From positions 1-16,395 of the forward strand of contig JBGOUV010000120.1 in the NCBI GenBank assembly GCA_041477815.1: a stretch of DNA of 16,395 nucleotides. Reading direction: 5' to 3'. The position numbers were made by a program, and so were the translations under genes. Source of the DNA: JBGOUV01 sp041477815 (lineage in GTDB: Bacteria; Acidobacteriota; Terriglobia; Bryobacterales; JACQDG01). Positions 14,181 through 16,395 of this stretch are shown piece after piece (position 1 is the first letter of the stretch; every line of letters starts with the position of its first letter). The notes beneath the pieces were generated by a model. That model was not told where the DNA came from and did not search any database. It saw only the letters and a program-made list of their open reading frames with translations.

Positions 14181-16395
14181 GTGCAAAGCGCAGCCAATCC
14201 CCGATGGATACTTGCCTCGGCCTGGGTGGCAGCCACAGCCCTATGGTTCGCCTTTCCCGCCGCGGCTCAGGATTCGGAATACCAGAGACTCTGCGCCGTC
14301 TGCCACGGAGAGGCGGCTACCGGCTCGGAGCGGGGTCCGGCCCTGGCGGACAACCGCTCCCTGCGGGGTCGTTCCGAAAAACAGATCGCCGAGCTGATCC
14401 GGACCGGGACGCCGCGGGGCATGCCGGCATTCCCTCTGCCCGAGGACCAGCTGCAAGCGCTGGCGCGATGGGTCCGTTCTCTCAATGCCTCGGCCTACGA
14501 TGTAAAGCCGGCGGGCGACACCGCCGCCGGCGAGCAATTCTTTTTTGGGAAGGGCCGCTGCGCCTCCTGCCACATGGTGCGGGGGCGCGGCCAGGCCCAC
14601 GGGCCGGATCTTTCCGAGACCGGCCGCCGGCTCACCCTGCCTCAACTGGAGCAGGCCCTGGATGATCCGGCCACCCGCGTCGGGAATCGCTCGTCGGGTT
14701 CGTGCCCCTCCTGGGCCTGGTGCCCGCAAGAGGCCTGGACGCTGGTGGACGTGCGGTTGCGGGACGGCTCCGTGCTGCGGGGCTTCTTGCGCAGCCAGGG
14801 CAAGCACGACCTGCAGTTGCAGACTTTGGACGGCCGCTTCCGCCTCCTCACCGATACTGAGTATCAGGAAGTATCCCGCCGCCCCGGAACGATGATGCCG
14901 CCTCTCCAGGCGACCGCCGGCGAGCGCCGGGATTTGCTGGCCTGGCTGAGCCGGCTCGACGGAGTCCCTTCCGGTCCCCTGGCCGGCGAACCGGACCCCT
15001 TCCCCGCCGAGGCGATCGACCGGATTCTGCATCCCCCGCCCGGCGACTGGCCGACCTACAACGGCAACGTCAGCGCCAATCGCCACAGCGCGCTGGATCA
15101 GATCAATACCCGCAACGTGAGCCGTTTGGGCCTCCAGTGGACCTACACGCTTCCCCATAGCGGACTGCAGACGACGCCCCTGGTGAGCGACGGCGTGATG
15201 TATGTCTCAGGGCCCAACCGGGTCTGCGCTCTCGACTCCCGCACGGGACGCGAGATCTGGTGCTATGCGCGGCCCCGCAGTCCCGGCGGCGCCATCGCCG
15301 GAGACGCCGCCAAAGGCGCCAATCGAGGCGTGGCCCTGCTCGGCGATCGGGTCTTCTTCGCCACCGACAATGCCCACCTCCTCTGCCTGAACCGCCTCAC
15401 CGGCGGCGTGATGTGGGACGTCATCATGCCGGAGACGCCGGGCCGTTTTGGATCCACCGCCGCTCCCCTGGTCGCCGGCGATCTGGTGATCTCAGGCATC
15501 TCCGGCGGCGATGGTCCGCTGCGAGGCTTTCTGGCCGCCTATCAGGCCACCACCGGCCGCCTCGCCTGGCGCTTCTGGACCGTGCCCCTGCGCGGCGAGC
15601 CGGCCGCCCAGACCTGGACCGGCACAGCGCTCGAAACCGGCGGCGGGGCTACCTGGCTGACCGGCTCCTACGATCCGGAAGCCGGATTGCTCTACTGGCC
15701 CACCGGCAATCCTTTCCCGGACACCGACGGCGACGAGCGGCGGGGCGACAATCTTTACACCAATTGTGTCGTGGCCTTGGAGGTCCGGACCGGAAAGCTG
15801 CGCTGGTATTATCAGTTCACTCCCCACGATCTCCACGACTGGGATGCCACCGAGCCGCTGCTGCTGGTCAACGCCCCTTTTCAAGGCCGGGAGCGCAAGC
15901 TGTTGCTGCAGGCCAACCGCAACGGTTTCTTCTATGTCTTGGACCGCATCACCGGCGAACTGCTGCTGGGCAAGCCCTTCGTCCGCAAGCTGACCTGGGC
16001 CGGCGGCATCGGCCGCGACGGCCGGCCGCAGGAACTGGAGGGCAACCAGCCCACGCCGTCGGGCACGAAGGCGTGTCCGGCGGTGCGGGGCGCGACCAAC
16101 TGGTATGCGACGGCCTTTCACCCGGCCACCCAGCTCTTCTATGTCATGGCCGTGGAAGATTGCAATATCTACCGGCAGTCGGAGCTGGGAGGATATGTAC
16201 CGCTAGCGGATCCGTCGAGCCCGCCGGAGAAGTATCTTCGCGCCCTCGATCTGGAGACCGGCAAGATGATTTGGGAGGTTCCGCAAGTGGGCGCGCCGGA
16301 GAGCAATTACTCGGGCGTCCTCTCCACGGCCGGCGGGCTGGTCTTCTACGGCGAGACAGGCGGCAGCTTCGCCGCTGTGGATGCCCGCACGGGAC
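14181..16395 (+). CDS. Diheme cytochrome c-PQQ-dependent dehydrogenase fusion (runs off the window)
   Basis: 738 codons are visible and the frame is still open at the end. The GTG start gives a good signal peptide (PRWILASAWVAATALWFAF, cleaved near AAAQ). Two cytochrome c domains follow: CAVCH at 38-42 with a likely Met ligand in RGMPAF, and CASCH at 127-131 with TMMPP as a candidate Met. Between the second CxxCH and that Met lies a beta-rich insert (VDVRLRDGSVLRGFLRSQGK and LQLQTLDG). From about 270 (WPTYNGNVSANRHSAL) the PQQ propeller begins. Metal/PQQ positions appear as D444 (SGGDG, usually Glu), N510 (TGNP) and D553 in HDLHDWD. The extra D555 matches the DxD pattern of lanthanide-dependent enzymes. 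The vicinal Cys pair of quinoprotein alcohol dehydrogenases is missing. Alcohol or sugar oxidation in the periplasm with electron transfer to the fused hemes is the expected role. Confidence 0.9.
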   Translation, partial: MQSAANPRWILASAWVAATALWFAFPAAAQDSEYQRLCAVCHGEAATGSERGPALADNRSLRGRSEKQIAELIRTGTPRGMPAFPLPEDQLQALARWVRSLNASAYDVKPAGDTAAGEQFFFGKGRCASCHMVRGRGQAHGPDLSETGRRLTLPQLEQALDDPATRVGNRSSGSCPSWAWCPQEAWTLVDVRLRDGSVLRGFLRSQGKHDLQLQTLDGRFRLLTDTEYQEVSRRPGTMMPPLQATAGERRDLLAWLSRLDGVPSGPLAGEPDPFPAEAIDRILHPPPGDWPTYNGNVSANRHSALDQINTRNVSRLGLQWTYTLPHSGLQTTPLVSDGVMYVSGPNRVCALDSRTGREIWCYARPRSPGGAIAGDAAKGANRGVALLGDRVFFATDNAHLLCLNRLTGGVMWDVIMPETPGRFGSTAAPLVAGDLVISGISGGDGPLRGFLAAYQATTGRLAWRFWTVPLRGEPAAQTWTGTALETGGGATWLTGSYDPEAGLLYWPTGNPFPDTDGDERRGDNLYTNCVVALEVRTGKLRWYYQFTPHDLHDWDATEPLLLVNAPFQGRERKLLLQANRNGFFYVLDRITGELLLGKPFVRKLTWAGGIGRDGRPQELEGNQPTPSGTKACPAVRGATNWYATAFHPATQLFYVMAVEDCNIYRQSELGGYVPLADPSSPPEKYLRALDLETGKMIWEVPQVGAPESNYSGVLSTAGGLVFYGETGGSFAAVDARTG

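Noticed and set aside
14241..15158. Minus-strand open frame opposite the cytochrome c part of the PQQ enzyme
   Set aside because: No family features, and the plus strand carries two CxxCH motifs and the propeller start in one continuous frame.
1..16395. tRNA, rRNA, CRISPR arrays, transposase genes and strong hairpin-U-tract terminators
   Set aside because: I looked for cloverleaf ends, regularly spaced direct repeats, transposase motifs and GC hairpins followed by T runs, and saw none that I could support by eye.

Overview
The window is GC-rich, densely packed bacterial DNA with no RNA genes, CRISPR arrays or complete insertion sequences, and no gene-free stretch longer than about 190 bases. 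The mix of families points to an Acidobacteriota genome of the Bryobacter/Solibacter type: a membrane-anchored Ser/Thr kinase with a TPR tail, a tandem DUF1080 protein, a Tat-exported enolase-superfamily dehydratase, a cephalosporin-hydroxylase-like lipoprotein, and a cytochrome c-PQQ dehydrogenase fusion. This assignment is inferred from gene content, not from a marker gene.

Left part (1-2823). A secreted double-DUF1080 protein (minus) is divergent from an exported metallo-beta-lactamase-fold hydrolase (plus). Between them lies a 34-codon remnant resembling a ThuA C-terminus. Convergent with the hydrolase, and overlapping its end, is a two-gene toxin-antitoxin module on the minus strand: a 65-aa antitoxin and a GTG-initiated PIN nuclease joined by a 4-base GTGA overlap.

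Central operon (2824-6997, plus). A secreted histidine-rich TPR protein, a putative lipoprotein with a CmcI-like methyltransferase/hydroxylase domain, and a Tat-exported mannonate-dehydratase-like enzyme follow each other with gaps of 3 and 19 bases. Together with the DUF1080 protein they suggest sugar or sugar-acid processing at the cell envelope.

Middle (6998-9513). A second toxin-antitoxin locus is decaying. The AbrB-type antitoxin looks intact, but its RelE-like toxin has lost its start codon, carries a one-base frameshift and runs without its own stop into the end of a DUF418 membrane protein. Upstream of DUF418, and overlapping it by one base, is an internally deleted Ser/Thr kinase of 95 aa in which an N-lobe is joined in frame to a TPR-kinase C-terminus.

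Right part (9514-16395). A full-length 876-aa kinase-TPR protein is followed by a small cupredoxin-like protein. On the minus strand a metzincin-type lipoprotein protease precedes a small secreted protein. Divergent from the protease is a large GTG-initiated diheme cytochrome c-PQQ dehydrogenase that runs off the window; its HDLHDWD motif resembles the DxD signature of lanthanide-dependent enzymes. Several genes have a TACAAT or TATGAT box only 8-17 bases before the start codon, implying leaderless or very short-leader mRNAs.
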